The notes under the pieces: generated by a model | The model's database searches: none | Told to the model about the DNA's origin: nothing | The model's input: only the letters and a program-made list of their open reading frames with translations | NCBI RefSeq assembly: GCF_027580225.2 | Contig: NC_073341.2 | Span: 9,024,001-9,088,000 of the forward strand | Source of the DNA: Misgurnus anguillicaudatus | Lineage: Eukaryota > Chordata > Actinopteri > Cypriniformes > Cobitidae | Direction of reading: 5' to 3' | Length of the DNA stretch: 64,000 nt | Translations under genes and position numbers: made by a program | Part shown: one piece after another, positions 22,038-33,041 of the stretch | Position numbering within the stretch: the stretch's first letter is position 1 | Layout: each line of letters starts with the position of its first letter

Positions 22038-22984
22038 TAAATTTACTAAAATCTCAATTAAAGTTACTAATAATTAAAGTGTGAAAATTATTTAAATTAT
22101 TCTGTTAAAATATAAAGAGAAACAAAATGTGTTAAGACATTCTCTATTAATACAAAAGACATCATACGGGACAAAATATTTTAGCCAAAAACAATGCAAA
22201 CGTTTTTTTGCATAATTTGAAAATGCAACGGCAGCGGGAATGAATATTATAACATTATTTGAACATTATTTATAGTTAATAAACTTTGTGTCTTTAGAAA
22301 CTATTCAGGTTCATTGAAAATAGTCAGATCGTTCTTGAGCTGGACATCGCTATTGCGTTTTGGATCATGCAGCTCATTTACTCTTGACAGCAAATAATAT
22401 TAATGATACGATTAAAATTACAAAGTTGTCCTTTTTACAATGCTTTCCTCACAAAAATCAATCTTAGGTAAATGACTGGACAAACGAAAGACATTTTTAT
22501 TAAAAGTAAATGAGATCAAAGCAAAATGTAAATCTTTTCGCGTACCCCCTGGAAACTCTTCACGTACCCCCTGGGGTACGCGTACCCCCGGTTGGGAATC
22601 ACTGGTTTAAAGCACTCCAATTTACTGTCTGCAGAACATAACCATGCTGGAAATTACATTTTTGACATGTTCGCAAAAATGCCAGTCAGCATTAGTTGCA
22701 ATCATTTGGCTTCTGTGCAATACACATTTAATCCTACTTATTCTTATAAAACTATGACTTTTAAGAAACACATCTATATACCTTGTCTTGACCCAAACAT
22801 GTCTTACATAGACATAGATAGACACTCCATTTCATTCTGACAATTCTTAACTTTCCACGTCTAAATATTGAGATAAGTAGCTAAAGTTTAAACGTTTCGT
22901 ATTCCACATTAACCATAAAAAATGCAGCTAAAGATTTTTTATTAGCTCATTCTGGCCAAAAGAAGGTACTTTAGAAAGCAACCC

Positions 22985-23480
22985 GTCTTCATTTTTCAGA
23001 ACAACTCTTGATTTAAAGCAACAGTAGGACAAAAATGCCTTAAAATGCTGTTTGGGAGAGCAGGTCACTAGGTTTTGGAAGAGAATCCCATCTCTCTTCC
23101 AACATGGCAGTGCAGTCAGTGATTAAATCAGAAAGGACTGTGCCAAGTCATGGCTGGAAGGGAATCTGTAAGTCACCCCTATTCAAGACAATATGATGAC
23201 TGATGGTACAGGAGCCGCCAGAGCCCCCTTGCTGGGTTTATTGCCCCCAAAGTGCCCCTTTCTTCATATGTCCCCCATCCTGCAGTGACAGCATTAATAG
23301 AATATGCATAGCCCTATTAGCATACAAGCTAATGGTGCCCCAGAGGGAGGGCAAAGACATCAAACTTTAAGTAGAAATCAAAACAAGCAAGAGAGAAAGA
23401 GAGGACATGAGATTCAAAAGAGACCAACAACTTAAAAAAACCAAGCCTGAGGCACAAGACAGGATCCAATGTTCTTATCA
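22985..23480. other. Quiet block, candidate conserved noncoding DNA
   Basis: GC content is above local background with no repeats. It has pyrimidine-rich CCCCCAAAGTGCCCC and ATTAATAGAATATGCATAGC words near 23245-23310. No coding frame with splice sites is seen. Candidate regulatory DNA only. Confidence 0.3.
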
Positions 23481-23624
23481 AAAGCCTTATCAGTCCTGCT
23501 TGACTGATATACGTGAACACAAAACTGGAAAAGATTTCATGAATGTCACTGTTTTACTAAGTAAAAGTAGACGAAAATAAAGGAAAATAATGCTTTAATT
23601 TTTAAGCAGTGCAGGTGTTCTTAG

Positions 23625-25267
23625 CAAGGCTCACGGAACGAATACCAGAAACTTTTGCTGTTTTGCAAGGAACAGAAACGAAACCAGAAACTTTCAAAAA
23701 ATATATGTTCCGAAACAGAAACGTTTATTTAAAATAATGGAAAGCGGTTAATAACGTTATTTTTTTTCGTTCTTTAACAAGATTTCTGTGCAATACTCGG
23801 TGAATTTCACTTCCGGTCGTCGTTGACTCATCGGAGAAATGAGAAGCTTGACACCAGCAAGTAGCCTACTCAAGCCCAAGTCTCCAATGCTCAATCATAA
23901 GAGGTAAATATTGTAAGTATTTCAAGATGTTTGTTTTTTAATACACTGTAAAAAAAATCCGTAGAATTTACAGTATTATTGCAGCTGGGTTGCCGGTAAC
24001 TTACCATAGATTTAAATTTATGTTATTTACTGGCAACATTTTGTTCAAAGTTAAATAAACATTAAACATTTATAAGTCTTTGTCTTTACAGAGTAAAACT
24101 AAAAAAACAGCATCAAGCAAACATTCGTGGAAACAAAATCTGAAGCAAAAAAAAACAGAAAATGGTTGATGATGATTTCTGGTTGCCAGAATGCTTTGCA
24201 TGTGGCTGTTATTGTATAATTTTATTCTGTAAAGATAAAGACATAAATTTAAATCTACGGTAAGTTACCGGCAACCCAGCTGCAATACCATTGTAATTTA
24301 TACGGAATTTTTTTTACAGTGTACTACCGGTAATTAATGGTGTAACGGATCGTAGTTGATCCGTGATCCGTACAGATCACGACCACACGGTTCGGCTTGC
24401 ATGCGATTTGCGAATAATTACACAAATTTAAATAGGGTGAAAGTTGATCATTTGCACGTGTTTCAAAGGCTTGCAAATATTAACACTTAAGTGATTTTAA
24501 ACAATTAAACCACAAAAAGGCGCTAATTGCGTGAGCAATTTTCTGTATGCACAGACGCACATGTCGTTGAATGTGTCTGGTCCAACTCCAATGAAACGTG
24601 AGTTGCACTACTGTGTCTCATACTGTAGTCCATTAAAATACATTTGTCGTATAAAGCACTGAAAAAAAAATGTCATTTTCACTTAATGTGGAGGGACTGT
24701 TTATGCTGCATCTTCTTCCTGAAGCGCCGTTTGGAATTCGTCCTCCATCTGTGTGTGCGCGCGTGTTTAAGTGCACTTAAAAGTGCATACACGGAGAGAT
24801 GCATTTCAAAAAGTAAGCAAACAATCTTTCTGTTCTTGACAGAACACATACAAACAAAATGATCTCGAAATACCACAGTATTATTTTTCAAATAAAAACA
24901 TTTGTTTATGTTGTTTGCCAATAACGACATGGCAGAAATTGTCCTCGTCTAAATTTATCTATAATGCTGAAACAAATGTAGACATGTCAGAATTACAGTT
25001 ATGCCGCTTAAATAATGTCACCTTTATTAATGTTTGATGACAAGATAGAGACTTAAGGGAAATTATGTAGACTAATAATTTAAGTTTAATGTCCTACTTA
25101 TTTGTATGTCCCACAGCTGGCATGGAACGTTAACTGTATCGGGAACTTTTTTTTTTTTTCTAAACGGTTCAGGAATGTCAATTTAAGAGTTGAACCGTAA
25201 ACCCGAAACGTTAAAATACTGTTTCTGTTCGGAACGAACCAATTGAAAAATCTGGTTCAAAGCCCTG
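23625..25267. mobile_element. hAT-like element with CAAGGCTCACGG / CCCTG ends
   Basis: The left end CAAGGCTCACGGAACGAAT and the right end, read inward as CAGGGCTTTGAACCAGATT, are diverged hAT-type termini. GGAACG / CGAAAC words recur at both ends. The 8-bp duplication is not discernible, so the boundaries are approximate. A CACTG MITE is nested inside. Short open frames at 24644-24862 (plus) and 24679-24930 (minus) are uninformative. Confidence 0.45.
23944..24321. mobile_element. CACTG-ended MITE with long arms
   Basis: It runs from CACTGTAAAAAAAATCCG to TTTTTTTTTACAGTG. The left-arm words GCAGCTGGGTTGCCGGTAAC and TTACTGGCAAC have complements in the right arm. It is flanked by TA on both sides. 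The 378-bp length fits a MITE nested in the surrounding hAT-like element. Confidence 0.7.
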
Positions 25268-25565
25268 GTTTTGGCATACCTTTGACCAGGTTTTATTATT
25301 ATTTGTGAAGTACAATAACAGGATTTTTGTGTTGCCTTGGGTTTATTTGCTTTTTGTGCCAAATGTTGTGGTCTGTGTGCTATTGGGAATATTTTTACAA
25401 TGGCCGAGTATGGTGCTTATATCTATATCTTCTAAAACTTCTAAATTACACATGGCAAAAAGTGTGCACTATAGCATAAATATCACACCTCTAGAGATTT
25501 AAATGTTATATTCACATGGAATTCTGCTTTGTTGCCTCTAGTTGCATTTCTTAAGCTTTACTTAA

Positions 25566-26272
25566 AGGGAAATTCCGCCTTGAAATGATCCTAGGGTTAA
25601 TAACAAACGTGTACCGAGTTCGACCGTTCACTGGAGTTTGTTTTCATGCTAGTCTAACGTGACCAGTGTTATTGCTAAACGCAAATTAGCATGTTATGGT
25701 AGCCTTCGGGGCATCAGTGCATTAAAAACGAAATCGCTATGTCTATACTACTAATAATGCTCAAAATAACCCCACACTTACACTGTAGCACAATGAGGGT
25801 CTCTATATGTAAACCGAAGCATTGAGAACTTTGCAAGTGTACAGGCAGTTTATTAAACTAAACTCTCGCGTGAAACGTTGTTGCCCTGAACAGGTGTTGT
25901 GCTTTCGCGCGGGAGTTCGGTTTTCCCGGGATGGCGCCCGCGTGGATGTGTGGTCCGGACGTGAACGGTGAATGTTTCTTTTTAATAAACTGCCTGTACA
26001 CTTGCAAAGTTCTCAATGCTTCGGTTTACATATAGAGACCCTCATTGTGCTACAGTGTAAGTGTGGGGTTATTTTGAGCATTATTAGTAGTATAGACATA
26101 GCGATTTCGTTTTTAATGCACTGATGCCCCGAAGGCTACCATAACATGCTAATTTGCGTTTAGCAATAACACTGGTCACGTTAGACTAGCATGAAAACAA
26201 ACTCCAGTGAACGGTCGAGCTCGGTGCACGTTTGTTGTTGGCCCTGGGATAATTTCAAGGCGGAATTTCCCT
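25566..26272. mobile_element. TTAA-target foldback with identical 237-bp inner arms
   Basis: The ends AGGGAAATTCCGCCTTGAAA and complement are flanked by TTAA (25562-25565 and 26273-26276). The inner arms 25621-25857 and 25981-26217 are exact reverse complements over 237 bp by manual comparison, while the outer ~50 bp of each arm differ at several positions. The 123-bp spacer (25858-25980) is GC- and CpG-rich. A transcript across it would form a long duplex. Confidence 0.85.
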
Positions 26273-26443
26273 TTAAAGGCAGGATAGGCAGGATTTATCT
26301 AAAAAACGTTTTAACAAATTTGTTTAAACTGTCTTTATATGCCAATACATAAGTAAAATGTAAGTATTCTGAAAAAGAGAGTATAAAACTTGAGTGTCTG
26401 TAGACCTTTTACAGCTAATTATTTCCATTCGGGATGAAACAAA

Positions 26444-26897
26444 TAGGGATGCTCCGATCAGGATTTTTTCAGCCAATACCGATCACCGATTTGTAATCTT
26501 CGTGATCGGCCGATACTGATTCGATACCGATTTTTAAAGCTGATATGCAAGCTCTTTGATGACTGTAAATGTTACATTTTTTCTAGATAAAATAATACCA
26601 CGGATGTTGCCTTTGTTATATAACTTGCAATAATTAGGTATATTATTGTTTTAGAGACTCAAATAAATAAGCACAACAAAAATTTATTCTGCAAAGAGAA
26701 ATTTAATATGGCTTTAAAAAGGCTTATGTCTCCTAAAAGTACTGAAAAAAAACACTTCACAGTCTTTACTGTATTAATTAATATACACGCATTCGTATGA
26801 AGTATAAAAATCGGCAGATTTAGCGAGCACCGATCGAGTCATTTAATGCCATTATCGGCCAATACCGATTGGCGGCCGATCGATCGGAGCATCCCTA
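26444..26897. mobile_element. hAT MITE (TAGGGATGCTCCGATC ends) with 8-bp TSD
   Basis: The terminal repeats are TAGGGATGCTCCGATC and GATCGGAGCATCCCTA. GAAACAAA flanks both ends exactly (26436-26443 and 26898-26905). CCGATC / GATCGG words repeat subterminally. The length of 454 bp with no coding frame marks a non-autonomous hAT; the ends are of a type widespread in vertebrates. Confidence 0.85.
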
Positions 26898-27240
26898 GAA
26901 ACAAATTATTGGAATGCACGACTACCACTCTCTCTCGCAACCATGGCACCACCCCTGTTGCTATGGGATCTGCCCACACATGCGCACACCCAATTGATTT
27001 GAACGTGCATGAAGCACTCTAGGAAGAGCAAAAGTACGGCAGAGAAAGAGCATTCAGAACTCACAGTACCTGTATATACAGTCAGCGAAGGCAAACAAGG
27101 CAAAAAAAGGAATAAACGAAGAAATCAAACGAGAGTAAATATCGCGTGGCTTTTCCTTGAGTCGACGATGCGGTAGCGATATTGTCTTTGGAGTGAAGTC
27201 TTTATCAGAGTCAACAATGCTTTCATCACGGAAACTCTTA

Positions 27241-27600
27241 AGCCGAAAGTATACTAGGGACGTCCGCGTATGCGCGCCGTCCGCATGACGTCATTTTCGC
27301 CGCGGACCCTCTTGATGACGAAAAATGACGTCATTTTTGACCAATGCGCGCGACCAGCATCCACACATGAAAAAGCTGCGTGGGTATATGGCTGCGTCCC
27401 AAACCGCATACTTCTATACTATATAGTGGGCGAAAAGCACTACTTCTCGTACTCTTTGCCTACTATATAGAATGGAAGTAGGCGGTTTGGGACGTAGCGT
27501 ATGTCTGTTTCCCCGTGCTGTATGCAACATGTTCATTTTTACTTTAACTTTGTATTTGAAATGTGATTTGGACGCGGTGCGCGTCAAATATAGACATGTT
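27241..27600. repeat. GC-rich CpG-bearing repeat, boundaries uncertain
   Basis: The segment from AGCCGAAAGTATACTAGG through GTCCGCGTATGCGCGCCG and later GGACGCGGTGCGCGTC is CpG-rich and probably an old DNA element. Its centre is interrupted by the small palindrome at 27390-27498. The ends could not be fixed. Confidence 0.3.
27390..27498. mobile_element. 109-bp palindromic MITE (GGCTGCGTCCCAAACCGC)
   Basis: GGCTGCGTCCCAAACCGC at the left pairs with GCGGTTTGGGACGTAGC at the right, and ACTATATAG words pair internally. It is one of the shortest complete elements here and has no coding capacity. Confidence 0.65.
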
Positions 27601-28359
27601 TCTTAAAGAGCCGAATCTGGGAAGTCCGCGGCTTTATAAGCATTGACTAAAGTGGTCGCAATCAGGTCCGGTAGCCCTCTCACGCATAATTTTGCGAATA
27701 AGAGCATTAAGTAAAAGCAACAGAAAGTTTTTATCGGTCTTCCATGCTGCTTGAACCTCAGAAGTAAAGAGACTTTTACAAATGTTGCCAGTAAAATCCA
27801 TATCACACCAGCAATGACAAGGTAAGCTTTGCTATGATAACAGTCCATATACATAATAATAGATTGCTAGGCTATTCCTATGCTATCTACAGTTTTATTA
27901 CAAACAGCAACCTAAACTACAACATAACATTAGTGAAGACTTAAACATGGTTATCTAAACATCACTGTTTAAAGTTTTTACCAGCCTTTGTATGGGAGCC
28001 TATATTTATTGTTTGGCAAAAAGCAGTGTTCCTCTGTTTGTCTGTTTTATATGTTTGTCTACATGTAATCCTTATATTGTACTGAAATGAGCTGTATTCC
28101 ATGTTATTAGGCTATAGGTTGCATTATAGTGGGCTCTAGCTCTATTGTGTTTGGTATGTGTACCATAATTTACCAGACTTTTACTAGATCATTTGTCTAT
28201 GTTTATGATTCTGACAGTGACTGTTATTGTATTTTGCCATAAGTCTTCACTGTGCCTATTCAAAGCTCGAGGGCCAACACATAACTTCTAGATTTATAAG
28301 CATCAATAAACTATATTTTAACATTTTATAATGCCTAGTCATACTTCTGTTCTTTTGAT

Positions 28360-28504
28360 GAAAGTAACTCAAAAGTAACGCAAAAGTAGTGTAACTCATT
28401 ACAGTTCAGAGACAGTAATATTGTAATGTAACTAATTACTTTCAAATGACAGTAATTTGTAATATATAATGTATTACACTTTGGAAGTAACTTTCCCAAC
28501 ACTG
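28360..28504. repeat. Truncated hAT-like repeat ending CAACACTG
   Basis: The right end, read inward, is CAGTGTTGGGAAAGTTACTT, a terminal motif I recognise from fish hAT elements; the interior has repeated AAGTAAC/GTTACT words. The opposite end is missing. Confidence 0.55.
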
Positions 28505-29108
28505 AATATCATGTTAAATAATTCTATAGGAAACCCTATAAAATAATGGTTATAGTAAGTTCAGACCTTAATCTTATATGTGCAAAAAAATGGCTTCAAA
28601 GGCCTTTTAAAAAAATCTGATGGTGGACACCTTCTAAGTCTGTATTTCGTGAGAATCACCTAGGCATGTATTGTTTAACATTGCGTATTACTGACCTGGC
28701 ATGCACTGGCACTGTTTTTAGTTGTTTTCTAGGATTCCTGTAAACAGATAGTTTGACAGCGTTGTCGTGTGTACACAATTTCTTTCAAAAGGAAAGTATA
28801 ATCTTGAGTTTTCAAAAAGTGTAAACACTGTGATGCTTTCTGTTTGAGCATCCCAATTTGGCATAAATTTGGGTAGCTGTTTAGCCAACCACTAGAACAT
28901 GGAAACTTATTTGAAAACCATCATTATTTATGCATTCAGCAGAACCAATCAGATTTGAAGTTGTCTAAGTGCTGCCATATTGGACTTTGTATTTTTTTTC
29001 TGTGTGGCCCCCCTTGTCTACAGTGCATCCCTTTGCCCCCCCCCCAAAGAAAATGTATAACATAAAACATATAGTTTAAAACTTACAACTTTAATTAAAC
29101 AAAACATA
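28505..29108. other. Unassigned sequence with a poly-C run
   Basis: Nothing recognisable apart from a C-rich tract at about 29034-29045. No coding frame. Confidence 0.3.
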
Positions 29109-29316
29109 TTAACTCTTTGCCTGACACAGACGAGTTATTTTATGTCAATTAAAAATTCCTTTACAAAAATGCAATTATTTCAGTTTTTTGCTCAAAATTT
29201 AGTATTTTTGAAGAAACCTACACATTTTTAAAAGGGTTATAAAAAGAGAACAAATTAAGATAAAACGTTTTTTTCCTTCGTTTTATTTGTTTATTTGAAA
29301 GCAGAGGGCCTGTTAT

Positions 29317-29810
29317 CTCTTTCCCCGCCATTGACGAGATATCTCGTCAATCAAGAGAAAACGCTTCCCCGCCAATGACGAGTATTTCCGTCTTTCCGCA
29401 ATACTGCTATTATCCACTAGGTGGCGCAACTTTTTAAAACCGGAAGTATTACCCTATGGCAAGCTGTTGCATGTCCGTTTAAAAGTCTGTTTTAAAGATC
29501 GCTCTGAATGGGATCTCTATGAAAAGTCCGTCACAAAAATGGAATTATCTCTGCTTTTTGCTCAAAATGTGGTGTTTTTGCAGAAACCTACCCTTATTCA
29601 AAAGCTGATTACAAAAAAAACTACTGAAGGTAGGATGAAACGTTTTTTTTTTTGTTTGAAAGCAGAGGGTCTGTTCTTTCATTTGGTATATTGTATGTTT
29701 ATATATTTGAAGAAGAACATTTTCTGGAAGGCATTAAACTTTTGTGAAAATCATGAAAAACGCTGGCGCTGGCTGGCAACTTTTTTTAAAAAACGCTGGC
29801 GGTGAAAGAG
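29317..29810 (+). mobile_element. CTCF-motif MITE, copy 3 (young, plus orientation)
   Basis: Starts CTCTTTCCCCGCCATTGACG and ends CTGGCGGTGAAAGAG, flanked by TTAT at 29313-29316 and 29811-29814. It carries the perfect palindrome TTGACGAGATATCTCGTCAA (29331-29350) and a CTCF-like core at 29414-29427. The plus-strand open frame 29467-29805 (about 112 codons) resembles that in copy 1, with runs such as CFKDRSEWDLYEKS and MELSLLFAQNVVFLQKP. No known domain is recognised in it, and shared recent ancestry may explain it. Confidence 0.8.
29414..29427 (+). promoter_or_regulatory. CTCF-like core motif in MITE copy 3
   Basis: CCACTAGGTGGCGC matches CCASYAGRKGGCRS fully and is identical to the copy 1 motif. 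Plus orientation. Binding is inferred. Confidence 0.5.
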
Positions 29811-29951
29811 TTATTTCATTTGATATATTTGTATGTTTATATATTTTTAGAAGAACATTTTCCTGGAAGGCATTTTGTGAAACTTTTGTGAAAATCATGA
29901 AAAATGCTTGCGGGGAACATTTTTAAAAAAGGCTGGAGAGGAATGAGTTAA

Positions 29952-30130
29952 AGGTGCCATAGAATAAAAACTGTATAGATGAATAATAAGAGCTCTGTAC
30001 ATAGTAATGACATTTCGTGAGCTTCAAACGCGTTTGTTTCCTTATTTTTATGTAAACCACAGCCCTCAGTTTAAGACTGCTATAGAAATCTGCTTGACAT
30101 GTGCCACAAAATTGGACTTGACTGATTTGA
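29952..30130. repeat. Single end of a TTAA element (AGGTGCCATAGAAT)
   Basis: Directly after TTAA (29948-29951) the sequence reads AGGTGCCATAGAATAAAAAC, a start I recognise from cyprinid TTAA elements. No matching opposite end was found nearby, so it is probably truncated. Confidence 0.4.
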
Positions 30131-30164
30131 AACTATTATAACATTTTAAAATCTATTATTATAC

Positions 30165-30332
30165 CCTGCTGGTCTTCCAACCTGCCCAAGCTAGGTTTTA
30201 GCTGTCTAACAGCCTGGCCAGCTAAGACCAGTTAATAAAGTGTCCTCTTAAACAAGCCTGCTTAACCAGCTAAAACCAAGCTGGGAGACCAACTTAAACC
30301 AGACAACGATCTTAAGCTGTTTTTTCAGCAGG
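30165..30332. repeat. CCTGCTGG / CAGCAGG element with ACCAGCTAA words
   Basis: The ends CCTGCTGG and CAGCAGG are complementary, and the body consists of degenerate CCAGCTAAAACCAAGCTGG-type words in both orientations. This repeat type is common in cyprinids. Confidence 0.6.
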
Positions 30333-30497
30333 ATAAGCTTTCCGTTTAACCAAAAAGCAGCTGTTATGTGTCAGAGGAGAACTATCCCTCCCGGCTGAGC
30401 CTGATTTCTCACAAAAATCATTGTAGATTTGGTTCATTGCCAATGTCGTCATGTTGGCTTGCTTATTGGGAGACCGCCTAATATTGTCTTAACTTAC

Positions 30498-30677
30498 ATT
30501 CTGGTAATATTCCTTTAATTCTGATGATCCAACTATCCACCTTTTCAATTCACTTTTTGCTATGTAATGTCTTGGCAATGTAGAGAATTTGTACATTTCA
30601 TGGTGCAGATTCTCTAAGTATGTTGCCGTCCTGTTCTTATAATTTTCATTTCTTCTCAAGAGCCATTTCCATGTAAG
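30498..30677 (-). CDS. Candidate internal coding exon, unknown protein
   Basis: On the minus strand a 180-bp open segment of exactly 60 codons is bounded by an acceptor-like TGTCTTTTCAG and a donor-like GTAAGT, in phase 0 at both ends. The predicted peptide starts LTWKWLLRRNENYKN and ends SSELKEYYQN; it is rich in Lys, Arg, Tyr, Leu and Glu with no low-complexity run. I do not recognise the family. No partner exon was found nearby, so it may be a real exon of a host or transposon gene with long introns, an exon remnant, or chance. The region shows no transposon ends of its own. Confidence 0.3.
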
Positions 30678-31607
30678 CTGAAAAGACATGTCTGGTTTTA
30701 ATGAACTCCCATTATTTATAATATTGATTTACCAAATGTTTTATGGTCTCAGTAAAATAAGTATGCACACATACATATATTTTGTCCTGAAAGAAAATAT
30801 TATATATTTCTACTATTATTACTACTCTAGAAACGTTTAATAGCGCAGAAACTCTATCTCAGGATTAACACATGATGGTGTCGCTGACAACTTGGAACGT
30901 GTCTGTGCTCTCAGACAAAACACACTGGTAGATCTGTAGATACTAGAAGGTCTTGAACCCAAAATCAAAAGCTCTTGACTCTCACATTCACAATATTAGC
31001 TGAATACAGTACAAATTTAACTATTATGGGCTGCTCTGTAAATGTCTGGGCTTCCTTCTAGTCCTTACAGATGGTTTGGCAAAGTGACAAAGCAAACTGG
31101 ACCCGAGCCCAGACTATTTCATGGTGGCTTAGCACTCTCACTTTCACTAGATTACAGTCACAGCACTTCAAGAGCACAAGGCCAAATTCAAATCATTTAC
31201 ATAGGGCCCATCTGCTAAAATGACAGTAGTTGAAGCTGGTGAGTAATAATTGACTATAAGCTACACTTGTAGCACTGGGATCTGATCCCAGGTGAGAGGA
31301 GGTATTAATACAGTCAATGATTACTATAAAGCATGTTTGAGTGTGTATTGGTGGAAGGTGTTGAGTGAAAAATGTAGTATGAGACAGTTTGTCCTTCTAG
31401 CTTTGCACAGTGACTGCTCACACGCAGGAAGTTCCTATTGGCCTAGATGTCTCCACATTGAAAAATACTTGTACATTTACATACCTAACATAACTTAGCA
31501 AACTACTTTATGGTGAAATCCGCAGTTTTGAATCAAAATATGTAATTTATGTAAAACATGCAGATCCAAGAAGATTTGTGTGTGTGAGGGGAGAAATGGG
31601 TAGACTC
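30678..31607. other. Unassigned, partly non-repetitive sequence
   Basis: No inverted repeats or transposon ends. About 30990-31240 has balanced composition and may be unique or conserved noncoding DNA. The small open frame at 31292-31498 (plus) has no features. Confidence 0.25.
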
Positions 31608-31700
31608 TAGAGGTGTGACTCTTCACTGGTTCCTCGATTCGATTGTGATTATTATGTTTTCGATTCGATTCAATATCACGATGCATTTAAAATTTCTGCA
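31608..31700. repeat. Single hAT-like end (TAGAGGTGTGACTC)
   Basis: TAGAGGTGTGACTCTTCAC is followed by repeated CGATTCGATT words, a layout typical of hAT ends in fish. No opposite end or target duplication was recognised. Confidence 0.4.
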
Positions 31701-32047
31701 CATTGCTACATTTATATCAATAAATGCATTAAGTCAGATACAGTATATGAACTCCCTTTACATTTTATTTTCTGCTCCCTTCCTTGGCAAATGTTAGTAT
31801 ACTTATTAGCAAACAAGACAAACCTGTTCTGTAAACAGCAGACAACAGCAGCATTTAGTATACTAATAAACGTTAGGAAAAACTAAAAGTGCATAAAACT
31901 GTCAAGTAGTGTATTTAAGCGCAGGCGCCCTTTAGCAGCTCAGGGTGAAAACGGCAAACGTGGTTTCTCAAATTAGTTGTATTGCCTACATTTTGTTTTT
32001 GCGTGGCAGGCTTTATAGCATGTGTCTTGTTCAGTTCCTACTTAAAA

Positions 32048-33041
<994 letters not shown>

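Larger units (their letters stand above)
21050..22604. mobile_element. hAT element with exact 8-bp TSD, carrying nested insertions
   Basis: The ends CAGTGGTTCCCAACC and its counterpart GGTTGGGAATCACTG are classic hAT terminal repeats. GTTTAAAG flanks both sides exactly (21042-21049 and 22605-22612). Subterminal CCCC-rich words (AAGTACCCC, CGTACCCCC) recur at both ends. The interior holds a TTAA-family fragment and a TAA-flanked GGGCC element. No transposase domain is readable. Confidence 0.8.
29113..29947 (+). mobile_element. Old CTCF-motif MITE copy split by a young copy of itself
   Basis: The left part (29113-29312) begins CTCTTTGCCTGACA after TTAA at 29109-29112. The right part (about 29815-29947) ends GGAATGAG before TTAA at 29948-29951. 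The family words GCAATTATTTCAGTTTTTTG, GAAAGCAGAGGGCCTGTTAT and GAAGAACATTTTCCTGGAAG are continuous once 29317-29810 is removed. The older copy has lost most of its left half, including the CTCF-like core. Confidence 0.7.

Noticed and set aside
27603..27854. Hydrophobic 83-codon minus-strand frame, possible membrane protein
   Set aside because: It overlaps the edge of a probable repeat, has no splice context and no recognisable family features.
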